A stretch of 45,000 bases of DNA from Spirochaeta lutea (GCF_000758165.1 NZ_JNUP01000027.1:1-45000); one strand, 5' to 3'; shown: positions 24,995 through 36,138, numbered from the stretch's first letter. The notes: generated from the sequence alone by a model not told the origin. Made by a program: numbers and translations.

Positions 24995-26838
24995 CTGCGG
25001 ATGACCCAGGACTCGCGGAGGGCGGAAAACCGGGGTTCTCCTAGACGTTTAAGGATCGCCGGGCTGTCTCCGGGAGCGCAAACCACCACCGTCAGGTGCT
25101 CCAGGATTCCTTGGAGGTGTTTTGCCGGCAGATTACTGTAACACGAGAGCGGGGCGATGCCCGCCCTGGGACTGTCGCTTCCCTTTTCTTTGTACCAGAG
25201 CAGGGACCCCGGTAGTATGGAGTCCTGGCTGGCATGGCTGCCGTGCAGCAGGGATAGATCGCCCCGGGGGGTTGAGATCTGCCAGCTATGGGAGCTGCCC
25301 GAGGTAAGAAATCGGATGGCCTGATCTGTTTTCGCCAGGGGAAATCGGGGTTTAGGTGATTCGAACGCCCGGAGCACCTGATGACTGGCGGTGGTGAAGC
25401 CTTGCCGGCCGGCGAACCGGGTAATGCTAATCCCCGGATCATGCTCCCCCGAGGGATCAGACGCCCCGGCCTTCGGCGGCTCTGCGAACTCCAGAGACCA
25501 GGGTACATAGGAATCGAAGACTATCCCGCGGTCTACCCAGGGGTGCTGGATCCACAGCTCAATGAGTAAACCGGGCATACCGTCAATACAGAGGAAGTCG
25601 GCAATGGTTCGGCCGGGATGGGTGAAGCCGGAGTGCTGCAGGGTGGTGATCTGGCGCAGACCCCGGGCGGGGCAGCTGTAATCCTCAGTTTCAAAACTAA
25701 AGGCGCTTTCTACCTCCCACCGGGCTGATCGGCCGGAAAACTCCGCGCCCCATGCATCCTGGGTTGTCCAAAATGCCTGGTGATTCTCGAAGGTTATGGA
25801 TTCCAGCCGGCCCTGGGAAAACCCTACGGCAAATCCATCACCCTGAAGCTCGGCACTGCCCAGCATGCTCGCCACCAATTCCCGCTGGGGCATCCTTCTT
25901 CCCGGCGACTCGGGAATTTCTTTAGTACCTGCATAGGGTGAAAAACGCCACAGTTCCTGGGTTTGGGAGGCCAGCCTGGCATGGTCGGGGGCGGCATCCC
26001 CCGGGGTTGATTCCCAGCCCGGGGGAAACTCGGGGTGAGGGAGATGGTCTGCCGGGATGGGGGGAAGCTCCCGTGCCATCCGGGAGATGAACTGCCACTG
26101 GATGCCCCGGCCCTTCTCTTGTTGGAGCCTGTCTGCTTCGAGGAGGGCCTGCAGGGTTTGGGTATCCTCCCGGGAACTCAGGGAAATACTGATAATGGGC
26201 GGGCGTTGTTCCATGGTCCTGGTGATGGTGCGGTATAGCCGCAGGGATCCCATCCACGAGAGGATGGCAATGCTACGGGCGGAAATCAGGGGCATCCACT
26301 GCCGGATTTCCGGGGTATCGGGGCTCGTAAGGATGAGGCCGGGTTGCCCGTTCTGGTAAACCAGGGCGCCGGAATGGTTCAGAGGGCCCGGGCGATGGGG
26401 ATCTATCCGTGGCATCAGGGTGCAATGGGGAACCGGGGGGTGGGCCAGGAGGTCTTCCAGTCCGGTGCCCCGGGGGTTGGCAAATCCCCAGAGCTGTTCA
26501 CGCTCCAAAAGAGATTCCTTCATGAGGGATTGATCGCCGCAGCTATAGCCGGGGTTGATGAGGGCTAGGGTTCCCTGATCACAGAGATCGAGGATTTCCT
26601 GGGTAAGCTCCGGAGAGAGACCGTGGTTGCCCGGGAGGTCCCCGGAAACCGTTGAGGTGCCCGGGGCGTTGGAATCACCTTGAAATAAAAAAGGGGGAAT
26701 CCGCAGATTCAGCCGCGACTCGGGATAAGACCGGGTTAGATTGGTAACCTCGTACAGGAGGGAGTTCCGCTCATCCGGAGGGGTAAGAGCGCTGGGAGTG
26801 ACCAACAATGCCGCGAGGGGTGGTTTCTTCGGTTTCAT
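24991..26838 (-). CDS. Uncharacterised 615-residue protein, possibly glycoside-hydrolase-like
   Basis: I do not recognise a named family. The N-terminal third (about 1-235) has alternating hydrophobic strands and segments such as LCDQGTLALINPGYSCGDQSLMKESLLEREQLWGF, here only loosely reminiscent of the (beta/alpha) barrels of GH57/GH38 or polysaccharide deacetylases. The middle is Pro-rich. The C-terminal half (about 330-600) is strand-rich with many aromatics (ITFENHQAFWTTQDAWGAEF, WIQHPWVDRGIVFDSYVPW), as in the beta-sandwich domains of such enzymes. No signal peptide is evident, suggesting a cytoplasmic location. A TAGAAT lies about 8 nt before the ATG with no Shine-Dalgarno. A sugar-active role is only a guess. 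Confidence 0.6.
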   Translation of the reverse strand: MKPKKPPLAALLVTPSALTPPDERNSLLYEVTNLTRSYPESRLNLRIPPFLFQGDSNAPGTSTVSGDLPGNHGLSPELTQEILDLCDQGTLALINPGYSCGDQSLMKESLLEREQLWGFANPRGTGLEDLLAHPPVPHCTLMPRIDPHRPGPLNHSGALVYQNGQPGLILTSPDTPEIRQWMPLISARSIAILSWMGSLRLYRTITRTMEQRPPIISISLSSREDTQTLQALLEADRLQQEKGRGIQWQFISRMARELPPIPADHLPHPEFPPGWESTPGDAAPDHARLASQTQELWRFSPYAGTKEIPESPGRRMPQRELVASMLGSAELQGDGFAVGFSQGRLESITFENHQAFWTTQDAWGAEFSGRSARWEVESAFSFETEDYSCPARGLRQITTLQHSGFTHPGRTIADFLCIDGMPGLLIELWIQHPWVDRGIVFDSYVPWSLEFAEPPKAGASDPSGEHDPGISITRFAGRQGFTTASHQVLRAFESPKPRFPLAKTDQAIRFLTSGSSHSWQISTPRGDLSLLHGSHASQDSILPGSLLWYKEKGSDSPRAGIAPLSCYSNLPAKHLQGILEHLTVVVCAPGDSPAILKRLGEPRFSALRESWVIRS

Positions 26839-26880
26839 TTCACACTATTCTATAAGCAAGGGTGAAAATGAAAAAGAATT

Positions 26881-28627
<1,747 letters not shown>

Positions 28628-28713
28628 GGTAGGTAGACCAAGGGCTGCTGAAACGCATTCGCTGAGGCTGTTCTTGGTCTGCTCTGCACATTTGCATTAC
28701 GTGAAGATTGAAG

Positions 28714-28740
28714 AACCGCCTCGGCAGAGGCGGTTTTTTT
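28714..28740 (+). terminator. Intrinsic terminator after groEL
   Basis: AACCGCCTC, loop GGCA, GAGGCGGTT followed by a T run, about 90 nt after the groEL stop. Confidence 0.92.
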
Positions 28741-28810
28741 CTGTATACTGGTGAATGCATTGTTCTGTATGAGTCTATCATGCAGGTAGTTCCGTAGAAG
28801 GAAGGGTTGT

Positions 28811-29113
28811 ATGACCAGGGATGATTTTATATTCACCGTGGGTTACCAGGGTAACCGGGCGGTGATCGACAAGACACTGAAGCGGCGCTACTCGGGGAAG
28901 TCAGCTCAGGCGTTGCTTCAGGAGGGATTGTACCGCCAGGCGTTCTGTGCAGCCCTCTATGACAGCGGTAATCAACAGGGCGGAGAAGGTATGGCTCCGG
29001 TACTAGCGGAATTATCCCAGCAGTTCCACCGGGAGCTGGATGTGGAATCGGCTAAGCGCCTCTTCGGGGTGCATAGGATTCCCGAGGAGATCCAGAAGGT
29101 TCTGGTACTCTAG
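28811..29113 (+). CDS. Small uncharacterised protein, 100 aa
   Basis: A well-positioned Shine-Dalgarno (GAAGGAAGGG) precedes the ATG. The protein is basic in its first third (DKTLKRRYSGKSAQALLQEG) and largely helical, with no membrane segment or signal peptide. No family is recognised. It sits alone between the groEL terminator and the yajC promoter region. Codon usage looks like its neighbours. It is probably a real gene given the strong start, but its function is unknown. Confidence 0.68.
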   Translation: MTRDDFIFTVGYQGNRAVIDKTLKRRYSGKSAQALLQEGLYRQAFCAALYDSGNQQGGEGMAPVLAELSQQFHRELDVESAKRLFGVHRIPEEIQKVLVL

Positions 29114-29432
29114 CCCGATTCTCCCGGTACACCCCAGGAGGCAGTCATCCTCCGGCACAGCAGACCTGTCCAACTATGGGGCTATGGGGTGGTTGGTGCG
29201 CCAAGGGCTGTATACTTTGGTTCTGACGACCCCAACTGCGGTGAGGTCCTCGGCTTGGCGGCCATATCCGGCGGTGTTTACAGTTTTTTGCTCGCTTATA
29301 ATAGGGAGCGCAGGGACTTCTACCCCGGGAGTGGACCTCAAACCCTGACATTGTGCCATCCTGACTAAACTTGACGGATGGGAGAGTGTCGTGGTACCGT
29401 TTTGCAATCTCGTAAAAAAGGACGAATTTACC
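29114..29432 (+). promoter_or_regulatory. Intergenic region with yajC-secDF promoter candidate
   Basis: About 320 bp without a gene I can support. A consensus TATAAT occurs at 29297-29302, but its -35 is poor (GGTGTT at 18 bp or TTTACA at 14 bp). A small GGAGG/CCTCC hairpin lies near 29140. No tRNA cloverleaf or riboswitch core was found in this gap. Confidence 0.4.
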
Positions 29433-29879
29433 ATGAATGAAATAAATCAAGCGTTTCAGCTCCTAATGGCTCCTCCGCCTAACGCGGCGGGTGGTGACGC
29501 TGCTTCACAGCTTTTACCCACCCTGTTAACCTTCGGGGCAGTCTTCCTCATTTTCTATTTTCTTATTATCCGGCCTCAGAATAAAAAGCAGAAAGAGCAG
29601 AAAAAGATGCTCGATCAGCTTAAGAAGGGCGATAAGGTTCAGACCATCGGCGGTATCCGGGGAGTTATCTTCTCAGTGAAGCAGGATACGGTGGTGCTGA
29701 AGGTTGATGATAACGCGAAGATTGAATTCTCCCGTGGCTCGATTTCCGGGGTACTGGATGCCAAGGAAGAAAAGAAGGATGAAAAGGACTCGGCCAAGGA
29801 TGATACAAAGGCTGAGGGAAAGAAATCTTCAAAAAATGCTAAGAATAAGGACGAAGTTCAGGCAGAATCTGCTGAATAG
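29433..29879 (+). CDS. yajC: Preprotein translocase subunit YajC
   Basis: Small inner-membrane accessory of SecDF. One membrane segment (about 29-46, PTLLTFGAVFLIFYFLIIRPQ) is followed by the diagnostic RPQNKKQKEQKKMLDQLKKG and GDKVQTIGGIRGVI motifs, then a small beta domain. The C-terminal 40 residues are an unusually long, highly charged Lys/Glu/Asp tail (148 residues in total versus about 110 in E. coli). The start at 29433 is favoured (AAAGGA upstream). It is followed by secD and secF, the usual order. Confidence 0.94.
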   Translation: MNEINQAFQLLMAPPPNAAGGDAASQLLPTLLTFGAVFLIFYFLIIRPQNKKQKEQKKMLDQLKKGDKVQTIGGIRGVIFSVKQDTVVLKVDDNAKIEFSRGSISGVLDAKEEKKDEKDSAKDDTKAEGKKSSKNAKNKDEVQAESAE

Positions 29880-29892
29880 TTCCAAAGCATAC

Positions 29893-29927
29893 AACCCCCG
29901 AAGTCCATGGGGCTGCCGGGGGTTTCT
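29893..29927 (+). terminator. Hairpin between yajC and secD
   Basis: AACCCCCG and CGGGGGTT flank a 16-nt loop and are followed by TCTTATT. The U tract is interrupted, so it may only partly terminate, lowering secDF expression relative to yajC. Confidence 0.55.
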
Positions 29928-29954
29928 TATTACGTTCCACAGGTGGAGAAACGC

Positions 29955-31703
29955 ATGAGCAAACGATTACGTTTTGTCGTGCTGCTGTTAGTCCTCGCCG
30001 TCGGAGCGGTATTTTTATATCCCACGATTAACTGGTATTTCATGGTTGGTCAGGATATGAAGGATATTGCTTCCGGCTCGCGAGAGCAGATCAAGATCTA
30101 TGCACAGCAGCAGGCTAAAGATGACGCTACAGCACTGGCTGGGTTAGCTTCGGATGAACCTGCATCAACGGTTCCCGAGGCTTATGACTACATTATTCCC
30201 GTGGCTGAGGAGAACCTTCGCCTTCTTGGGAGAGATGTTCCCGGTACCTGGACTGTTTCGGAGGTATTATCTGCCTTCCGAAACCGAGACGAGCTTGCCC
30301 GGTCCATGGAAGACCATTACCGCCAACAGGTGATGGATTTAAAGAATCTGAAGAAGCGGATTATTCAGCTGGGGTTAGACTTATCCGGCGGTATGAGGGT
30401 CGTTCTTGAAGCCGACCAGGAGAGTCTGGCAGAACGCCTGGGTAGCAACCCCTCGGAAGAGGAGTTGTCGGATGCTATTGATCTTGCCTTGGAGATTCTG
30501 ACCAACCGGATCGACCAATTCGGCGTTACCGAGCCGGTGATTCGCAAAGAGGAAGGCAGCGGCAGGATCATTGTCGAACTTCCTGGTGACAACGATCCTG
30601 AACGGGTTAATGCCTTTTTGATGGGTAAGGGGAGTCTGAATCTCCAGCTCGTAGACGATGAGGCTACTTCCCAGTTCCTGGAATTCCAGCAGCAGTATAG
30701 AACCCAGAACGCCATCGACTGGAACCCTGAGTTCTCAGAGGCTCCGGAGTTCATTGCCGAGGGAACTGAAATAAGACCCTATGTACAGCGCGATCAATAC
30801 GGTATCGACCAGGTTGTACGCTACATCGTTACCCGGGAGGGCAGCGAGGCGGTGGTTGACGGCTCCACCATTACCGAAGCCCAGGTGGGAAGGCATCCCA
30901 TAACCGGACGCCCTACCGTGAACTTTGTATTGAACCAGGAGGGTGCGGATAAATTCCAGCCCCTTACCCGAGATAATGTAGGAACTTCCCTGGCAATCGT
31001 CATGGACGGGAAGGTTCGGGCCTATGCTCAGATTAGCGAGGAGATTCCTACCGGCCAGGTGATGATTCAGGGATTCGACCTGGAGGACGCCAACGATATT
31101 TCTCGGGTATTGCGTACTGCAGCGCTGCCGGTAGACCTGGAGATCATCAGTCTCCAGCAGGTTGGAGCTTCCCTGGGTGAGGATGCAATTCAGTCGGGTA
31201 TACGGGCGATAGGACTGGGCTTTGCCCTGGTAATTGTGTTCATGATTCTGTACTACCTTGGTTCTGGTTTGGTTGCCACCCTGGGGCTGCTGGTGAATAT
31301 GGTTATGGTTATTGCCTTCTTATCGGCCTTTAATCTGACTCTTACCCTGACCTCCATCGCCGGTCTCATTCTTACCGTCGGTATGGCGGTGGATGCCAAT
31401 GTCATCATATTTGAGCGTATTAAAGAAGAGTTCAGACTTGGGAAAAGTGCAGGGGCCTCCATCCAGGCAGGGTACCAGAAGGCCTTCTGGACAATTATGG
31501 ATGCAAACCTCACAACCTTTATTGCGGCATTGTTTTTGAGTTATCTCGGAACTGGACCTGTCCAGGGATTTGCCGTTACCCTAGCAGTCGGTATTGTGTT
31601 TTCCGTATTTTCTGCTCTGTTCGTAACCCGCCTCTTCTTTGACTTCGGTACGGATGTGCTGAAGGGCTCTAAGCTAAGTATTTCCTGGAGGCTGAAGCAA
31701 TGA
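29955..31703 (+). CDS. secD: Protein translocase subunit SecD
   Basis: Uses the proton gradient to pull secreted proteins through SecYEG on the periplasmic side. An N-terminal membrane segment (about 7-27) leads to a large periplasmic domain that contains LGLDLSGGMRVVLE (about 138) and VTEPVIRKEEGSGRIIVELPG (about 190). Five C-terminal membrane segments (about 415-565) contain the conserved GMAVDANVIIFERIKEE. I use the ATG at 29955 (MSKRLRF), with AGGTGGAGA upstream, rather than an earlier in-frame start that would read through the hairpin. Length 582 residues. The secF ATG overlaps the stop by 4 bp. Confidence 0.96.
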   Translation: MSKRLRFVVLLLVLAVGAVFLYPTINWYFMVGQDMKDIASGSREQIKIYAQQQAKDDATALAGLASDEPASTVPEAYDYIIPVAEENLRLLGRDVPGTWTVSEVLSAFRNRDELARSMEDHYRQQVMDLKNLKKRIIQLGLDLSGGMRVVLEADQESLAERLGSNPSEEELSDAIDLALEILTNRIDQFGVTEPVIRKEEGSGRIIVELPGDNDPERVNAFLMGKGSLNLQLVDDEATSQFLEFQQQYRTQNAIDWNPEFSEAPEFIAEGTEIRPYVQRDQYGIDQVVRYIVTREGSEAVVDGSTITEAQVGRHPITGRPTVNFVLNQEGADKFQPLTRDNVGTSLAIVMDGKVRAYAQISEEIPTGQVMIQGFDLEDANDISRVLRTAALPVDLEIISLQQVGASLGEDAIQSGIRAIGLGFALVIVFMILYYLGSGLVATLGLLVNMVMVIAFLSAFNLTLTLTSIAGLILTVGMAVDANVIIFERIKEEFRLGKSAGASIQAGYQKAFWTIMDANLTTFIAALFLSYLGTGPVQGFAVTLAVGIVFSVFSALFVTRLFFDFGTDVLKGSKLSISWRLKQ

Positions 31704-32629
31704 ATACAGCAATAGATTTCAGCAAGACAAGGATGCTCTTCTTTGTGGTATCCCTGATTCTTATCGTCGGCGGCATTGCCGGTACCATAATTCAGGGCGG
31801 GTTTAACCTGGGAATCGATTTTCAGGCCGGATTGAGTATGCGGGTTCAGATAGATTCAAATGCTCAGAATCTGGAGATTGGTCAGGTCCGCCAAGCCCTG
31901 ACTTCCCTGGATGGCAGCGAGGTTCAGAGTATCGGCCCCGACGGAGCCGGCCAGTTCACCGTCCGTGTTCGTGACGATGGTTCGGTGCCTGGGTTTGAGG
32001 ATGTGGTGAGCAGCCAGGTTCTCGAGGCCCTGGGACAGGCCTTCGGCTCGGTAGAGGTACTGGAACAGTCCTATGTGGGGCCACGCTTCAGTGAGGATCT
32101 CACCAGCCAGGCGATTTGGTTAGTTACCCTGGCGGTTGGGTTGATACTTGTGTATCTCTGGTTCCGGTTCCGGATTGCCTACGCGGTGAGTTCGGTGATC
32201 GCCCTGGTTCACGACGTTATTATTATGATCGGTTTTTTCGGAACCTTTCAGGTTGAGCTTACCAGTGCGACTATCGCGGCAATTCTGACGATTGTTGGAT
32301 ACTCCTTGAACGATACCATCGTAATTTTTGACCGGATTCGGGAAAATGAGAAGCTCCTCTCTGGTCAGAAGATCGGTGTCATTACTAACGCTTCTATAAA
32401 CCAGAGTTTGAGCCGGACTGTGATTACCAGTCTTACGACCCTGGTGGCGGTGGTAGCGATCTTCATATTTACCACCGGCCAGATAAAGGATTTCGCCCTG
32501 GCATTGATGGTGGGTATTTTGGTGGGAACCTATAGTTCGATCTACATTGCCTCACCTTTCTTTGAAATGTTCCACAAGACCCAGGTGAAGCGGGGTACTG
32601 CTCCCGCGGTACCGGCGAAAACAAACTAG
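31700..32629 (+). CDS. secF: Protein translocase subunit SecF
   Basis: Partner of SecD in the SecDF complex. The N-terminal membrane segment is at about 10-30, followed by the signature FNLGIDFQAGLSMRVQ (about 36), a periplasmic domain, VGPRFSEDL and five C-terminal membrane segments with LTIVGYSLNDTIVIFDRIREN (about 195). Length 309 residues is normal. ATGA overlap with secD indicates translational coupling. A terminator hairpin follows about 60 nt downstream. Confidence 0.96.
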   Translation: MNTAIDFSKTRMLFFVVSLILIVGGIAGTIIQGGFNLGIDFQAGLSMRVQIDSNAQNLEIGQVRQALTSLDGSEVQSIGPDGAGQFTVRVRDDGSVPGFEDVVSSQVLEALGQAFGSVEVLEQSYVGPRFSEDLTSQAIWLVTLAVGLILVYLWFRFRIAYAVSSVIALVHDVIIMIGFFGTFQVELTSATIAAILTIVGYSLNDTIVIFDRIRENEKLLSGQKIGVITNASINQSLSRTVITSLTTLVAVVAIFIFTTGQIKDFALALMVGILVGTYSSIYIASPFFEMFHKTQVKRGTAPAVPAKTN

Positions 32630-32687
32630 GGTTGTGCATTTCCTCGGGCGTTCCCGGGGACTCTGCAAGGATAGAATGAACTATATG

Positions 32688-32718
32688 GGCTGTCGGAAGA
32701 AGTTCCGGCAGCCTTTTT
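32688..32718 (+). terminator. Intrinsic terminator after secF
   Basis: GGCTGTCGGAA, loop GAAG, TTCCGGCAGCC, then TTTTTG. An 11-bp stem with one G-T-like wobble. Confidence 0.9.
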
Positions 32719-32843
32719 GTTTCTCCGGTGGGCAGCGCTCTCTCAGGAGGGAGCCGGGTATGGCCGAGCTTTTTCCAGCCGGCCCTCGGTGGATGCGTTC
32801 GAGTAGATGGGTCTGCTGGTTTTCATTGTATGCTGTGTTTTTA

Positions 32844-32873
32844 TTGCATAACCGGGGATATCTGCTCTATTCT
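32844..32873 (+). promoter_or_regulatory. Promoter placing the hydrolase start at +1 (leaderless)
   Basis: TTGCAT (32844-32849), 18 bp, TATTCT (32868-32873), then 7 nt to the ATG at 32881. An AGGG lies only 3-4 nt before the ATG, too close for normal Shine-Dalgarno use. Confidence 0.5.
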
Positions 32874-32880
32874 AGGGTGG

Positions 32881-33717
32881 ATGGAAAATAGAACCTACCT
32901 TGATGGCCCCAGCAAGATTGCCTACCGAACCTACGGCGTACCGGATGGATCCCCTGTGCTCATTCTTCACGGACTCTTTGGTATGGCTGATAACTGGCAT
33001 ACCATTGCCGGAAAATTAGTACAGGCGGCCCGGGACAATGGATCCGATATATATGTGGTGGTTATGGACCTCCCAGACCACGGGTTCAGCCCCTGGGTGG
33101 ATGAGTTGAACTACCGGGTACTAGCCGATGCGGTGGTGCTCACCATTCGAGGTTTGGGGTTGGTGCGGCCGGTTTTGATGGGGCATTCCATGGGCGGGAA
33201 GACTGCCATGCTGACTGCGGCGCTGAATCCCCAACTGATTTCCGGCTTGATCGTGGTGGATATTGCTCCCCGTGCCTACCCTGACGGGCATTCAGGGATC
33301 ATACAGGCCCTGGAGGAGCTTCCTGTATCACAATTAGAAACCAGGCAGGCTGCTGACGCCGCCCTGGCCAAGAGTCTACCCAGTGCGGTATTACGGTCAT
33401 TCCTGTTGAAGAACCTTCGCCAGGAGGAAGCGGGGTATTCCTGGTTATTTAATATTCAAGGTATATCCCAGGGGTATTCGGAACTTCGGAGCTGGCATCA
33501 CACTGATGCACGGTACGACGGGCCAATGGAGGTCATTGCCGGGGCTGAGTCCGATTACATCCAACCTGCCCGGGGGGATATTGAGCTTATTCAGCAGTAT
33601 TGTTCCGATGCCGGCGTAACAATGATAAACGGTGCCGGCCATTGGGTGCATTCCCATAAGCGGGAAGAGTTTCTCCGGGTTCTAACGGAAATTTTATCCA
33701 AGTGGCATATACTCTAG
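32881..33717 (+). CDS. Alpha/beta hydrolase (YbfF/esterase-like)
   Basis: A 278-residue serine hydrolase of the alpha/beta fold. The oxyanion-hole motif LHGLFGMADNW (about 27-37) and the nucleophile elbow GHSMGGKTAM (Ser about 103) are clear. The catalytic Asp is probably in the segment after FNIQGISQGYSEL or EVIAGAESDYI (about 220), and the His is in NGAGHWVHSHKREEF (about 258). The LFGMADNW start is close to E. coli YbfF, an acyl-CoA/ester hydrolase; the true substrate is unknown. An upstream in-frame extension from 32728 exists but would cross the promoter and has unlikely Cys/Trp-rich composition. glgX follows 23 bp later on the same strand. Confidence 0.85.
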   Translation: MENRTYLDGPSKIAYRTYGVPDGSPVLILHGLFGMADNWHTIAGKLVQAARDNGSDIYVVVMDLPDHGFSPWVDELNYRVLADAVVLTIRGLGLVRPVLMGHSMGGKTAMLTAALNPQLISGLIVVDIAPRAYPDGHSGIIQALEELPVSQLETRQAADAALAKSLPSAVLRSFLLKNLRQEEAGYSWLFNIQGISQGYSELRSWHHTDARYDGPMEVIAGAESDYIQPARGDIELIQQYCSDAGVTMINGAGHWVHSHKREEFLRVLTEILSKWHIL

Positions 33718-33740
33718 CGGTGCATTCTTAGGGAGGGATT

Positions 33741-35942
33741 ATGGCGGTAGAAGCCAATTGTAATTATTGCAGAGATCTACATGATGATGCAGGCAATACC
33801 ATCACCGTGAGACCCGGTAAGGCCCTGCCCTTCGGTGCAACCCTTACACCCCACGGCGTCCAGTTCTCTCTCTTCTCCAGGCATGCCACCATGGTAAGCC
33901 TCTGTCTGTTCTCTGATAGCCAGGATGATACACCCACTATCGAGATCGATTTGATTCCCGAGATTAACCGGACTGGTGACTGCTGGCACGTTCTGGTTGA
34001 AGGGATTGCGCCCGGACAGTTATACCTGTACCGGGTTGATGGGCCATATGAACCCTCCGAGGGGCACCGGTTCAATGCAAATAAACTGCTCATCGATCCC
34101 TACGCCAAGGCCCTTACAGGTGATTTTCAATGGAATCTTGGAGAAGCCCTGGGGTACGACCCCGAAAGTCCGGAACAGGACCTGAGCTTCTCGACCACCT
34201 TTGACGCAGCGGTCATGCCCAAGTGCATTGTAATCGATGACGACCGCTTTGATTGGCAGGGAGACCGGCCCCTAAACTATCCCCTGTATAATACCGTCAT
34301 CTATGAAGCCCATGTAAAGGGGTTGTCAAAACATCCGTCCTCCGGGGTGGAGCATCCCGGGACCTTTCGCGGTGTCATCGAAATGATTCCCTACCTTACC
34401 TCTTTGGGTATTACCAGCCTCGAACTGCTTCCCATTCAGGAATTCGATGAATACGAGTACAATCACCGGTCAAATCCCGAGACAGGACAACCTCTGACGA
34501 ATTATTGGGGATACAGCAGTCTTGCCTTTTTTGCGCCCAAGGCGCGCTACTGCGCCGACGGGTACCGGGGCGAGCAGGTGGATGAGTTTAAGGAGATGGT
34601 TCGAGAGCTGCACAAGGCCGGAATTGAGGTGATTCTCGATATTGTATTCAACCACACCGGAGAGGGCGACCAGATGGGGCATACCTTGAGCTTCCGGGGT
34701 ATTGATAATTCGATCTACTACATCCTCGATGAGAATAAGCGGTACTACAAAAATTTCTCGGGCTGCGGAAATACCCTGAACTGCAATCATCCGGTGGTTC
34801 GGGGGCTCATAATCGATTCTCTGCGGTACTGGGTGCAGGAAATGCACGTGGACGGGTTTCGCTTTGATCTAGGTTCCATCCTGGGGCGGGACCAGTTCGG
34901 CAATCTCATGGAAAACCCGCCGGTTATCAATAGAATCGCCGAGGACCCCGTGCTCCGTGGCACCAAGATCATTGCCGAGGCCTGGGATGCCGGGGGTGCC
35001 TACCAGGTGGGGAGTTTTCCCGGAGGCCGGTGGGCCGAGTGGAATGACCGATACCGCGACACCTTGCGCAGCTACTGGCGGAATGACCGCGGTGTGTTAA
35101 GTGATTTTGCGACCAGGTTCAGCGGCAGTTCAGATCTTTACAAGTGGAACGGCCGGAAACCCTACCACAGCATCAATTACGTAACAGCCCATGACGGGTT
35201 CACCCTCAATGACATTGTTACCTACAACGAGAAACATAACTTTGCAAACGGCGAGGAGAACCGAGACGGGCATAACCACAACATCACCTATAACTACGGA
35301 TTTGAAGGAGAGACCAGCGACTGGAATATCAATGAAAATAGAAACCGCCAAGTGAAGAACTTCTTGGCCTCCCTACTCCTATCTACCGGAACCCCGATGA
35401 TGTTGGCAGGAGACGAATTCAGGAGAACTCAGAAGGGAAACAACAATGCGTACTGCCACGACACCCCCCTGTCCTGGATGGATTACGGTGACATTGAAAA
35501 ACACCGGGATATATTCCGGTTCCTAGTGCTGGTTATTCAGCTGCGCAAGGAGCATCCTGCACTGCAGCGCCAGGAGTTTTATCTTGGGAAGGATCTGAGC
35601 GATAATCAGGTTCTGGATATCGGGTGGTACAATGAGTACGGCTCGGCAGTGGACTGGAATAGAGCGGAAAACCTGCTGGCCCTGAGGATCGACGGAAGCA
35701 AAAAAGAGATACATGCCGATCAGGATGACTGGGATTTTTACATCATGATGAACCCCGGGTTGTATGATCAGTATTTTTCCATACCCAAACCGCCGGCCCA
35801 GCAGCACTGGGCGCGGATTATCGATACAGCCCAACCAAGTCCAGGGGACTTTCTGGAGCCCCGGGACGAGAAGCCCCTGAAGGGCCGGGTCTACCTGGTT
35901 GAAAGCCGGAGCATGGTGGTCCTTATCAGCCGTCGCGATTAA
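33741..35942 (+). CDS. glgX: Glycogen debranching enzyme GlgX / isoamylase-type
   Basis: Hydrolyses alpha-1,6 branches of glycogen or limit dextrins, in the cytoplasm. An N-terminal CBM48 domain (about 25-130) precedes the GH13 barrel. Catalytic residues are Asp near 375 in DGFRFDLGS, Glu near 412 in IIAEAWDAGG and the transition-state Asp near 483 in VTAHDGFTLND. YEAHVKGL and ILDIVFNHTGEG are also typical of the GlgX/TreX group. The 733 residues fit (650-750). GGGAGGG precedes the ATG. No other glycogen genes are in the window. Confidence 0.94.
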   Translation: MAVEANCNYCRDLHDDAGNTITVRPGKALPFGATLTPHGVQFSLFSRHATMVSLCLFSDSQDDTPTIEIDLIPEINRTGDCWHVLVEGIAPGQLYLYRVDGPYEPSEGHRFNANKLLIDPYAKALTGDFQWNLGEALGYDPESPEQDLSFSTTFDAAVMPKCIVIDDDRFDWQGDRPLNYPLYNTVIYEAHVKGLSKHPSSGVEHPGTFRGVIEMIPYLTSLGITSLELLPIQEFDEYEYNHRSNPETGQPLTNYWGYSSLAFFAPKARYCADGYRGEQVDEFKEMVRELHKAGIEVILDIVFNHTGEGDQMGHTLSFRGIDNSIYYILDENKRYYKNFSGCGNTLNCNHPVVRGLIIDSLRYWVQEMHVDGFRFDLGSILGRDQFGNLMENPPVINRIAEDPVLRGTKIIAEAWDAGGAYQVGSFPGGRWAEWNDRYRDTLRSYWRNDRGVLSDFATRFSGSSDLYKWNGRKPYHSINYVTAHDGFTLNDIVTYNEKHNFANGEENRDGHNHNITYNYGFEGETSDWNINENRNRQVKNFLASLLLSTGTPMMLAGDEFRRTQKGNNNAYCHDTPLSWMDYGDIEKHRDIFRFLVLVIQLRKEHPALQRQEFYLGKDLSDNQVLDIGWYNEYGSAVDWNRAENLLALRIDGSKKEIHADQDDWDFYIMMNPGLYDQYFSIPKPPAQQHWARIIDTAQPSPGDFLEPRDEKPLKGRVYLVESRSMVVLISRRD

Positions 35943-35966
35943 GATGATCAAGATATAGATCATGGA

Positions 35967-36072
35967 TAGTGCATAAAAGCTTGTACACTACACCGGAAAT
36001 AGCGGAGCTGCCGGGGTTCAGGCCCCAGGGATAGCGCAGCGGATGGGGAATGTTACAAGCTTTTGCGCACTA
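35967..36072. repeat. Palindromic intergenic element, copy 5 (106 bp, divergent)
   Basis: Left end TAGTGCATAAAAGCTTGTA, right end ACAAGCTTTTGCGCACTA. The interior differs from the main group but keeps ACACCGGAAATAGCGG and can form its own GGGG/CCCC and GCTGC/GCAGC hairpins. It carries the AAGCTTGTA end variant shared with the right end of the copy at 37088, suggesting a subfamily. Confidence 0.9.
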
Positions 36073-36085
36073 TATACATCCTGCG

Positions 36086-36138
36086 CCAACCTTCGACCCC
36101 GCCGGTACCGTACCCAACCTTCGACCCCGCCGGTACCG
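36086..36138. repeat. 25-bp direct repeat, two copies, period 28 bp
   Basis: Two exact copies of a 25-bp unit that begins CCAACCTTCGACCCC and ends GCCGGTACCG, at 36086-36110 and 36114-36138. Non-coding; no known role. The remaining sequence to 36287 shows no supported gene. Confidence 0.9.

Noticed and set aside
29114-29432. tRNA or riboswitch before yajC
   Set aside because: No T-loop GGTTCGA signature, acceptor stem or known riboswitch core could be assembled.
32728-32880. N-terminal extension of the alpha/beta hydrolase
   Set aside because: It would cross the promoter and terminator T run and has unusual Cys/Trp-rich composition; homologous folds start near 32881.
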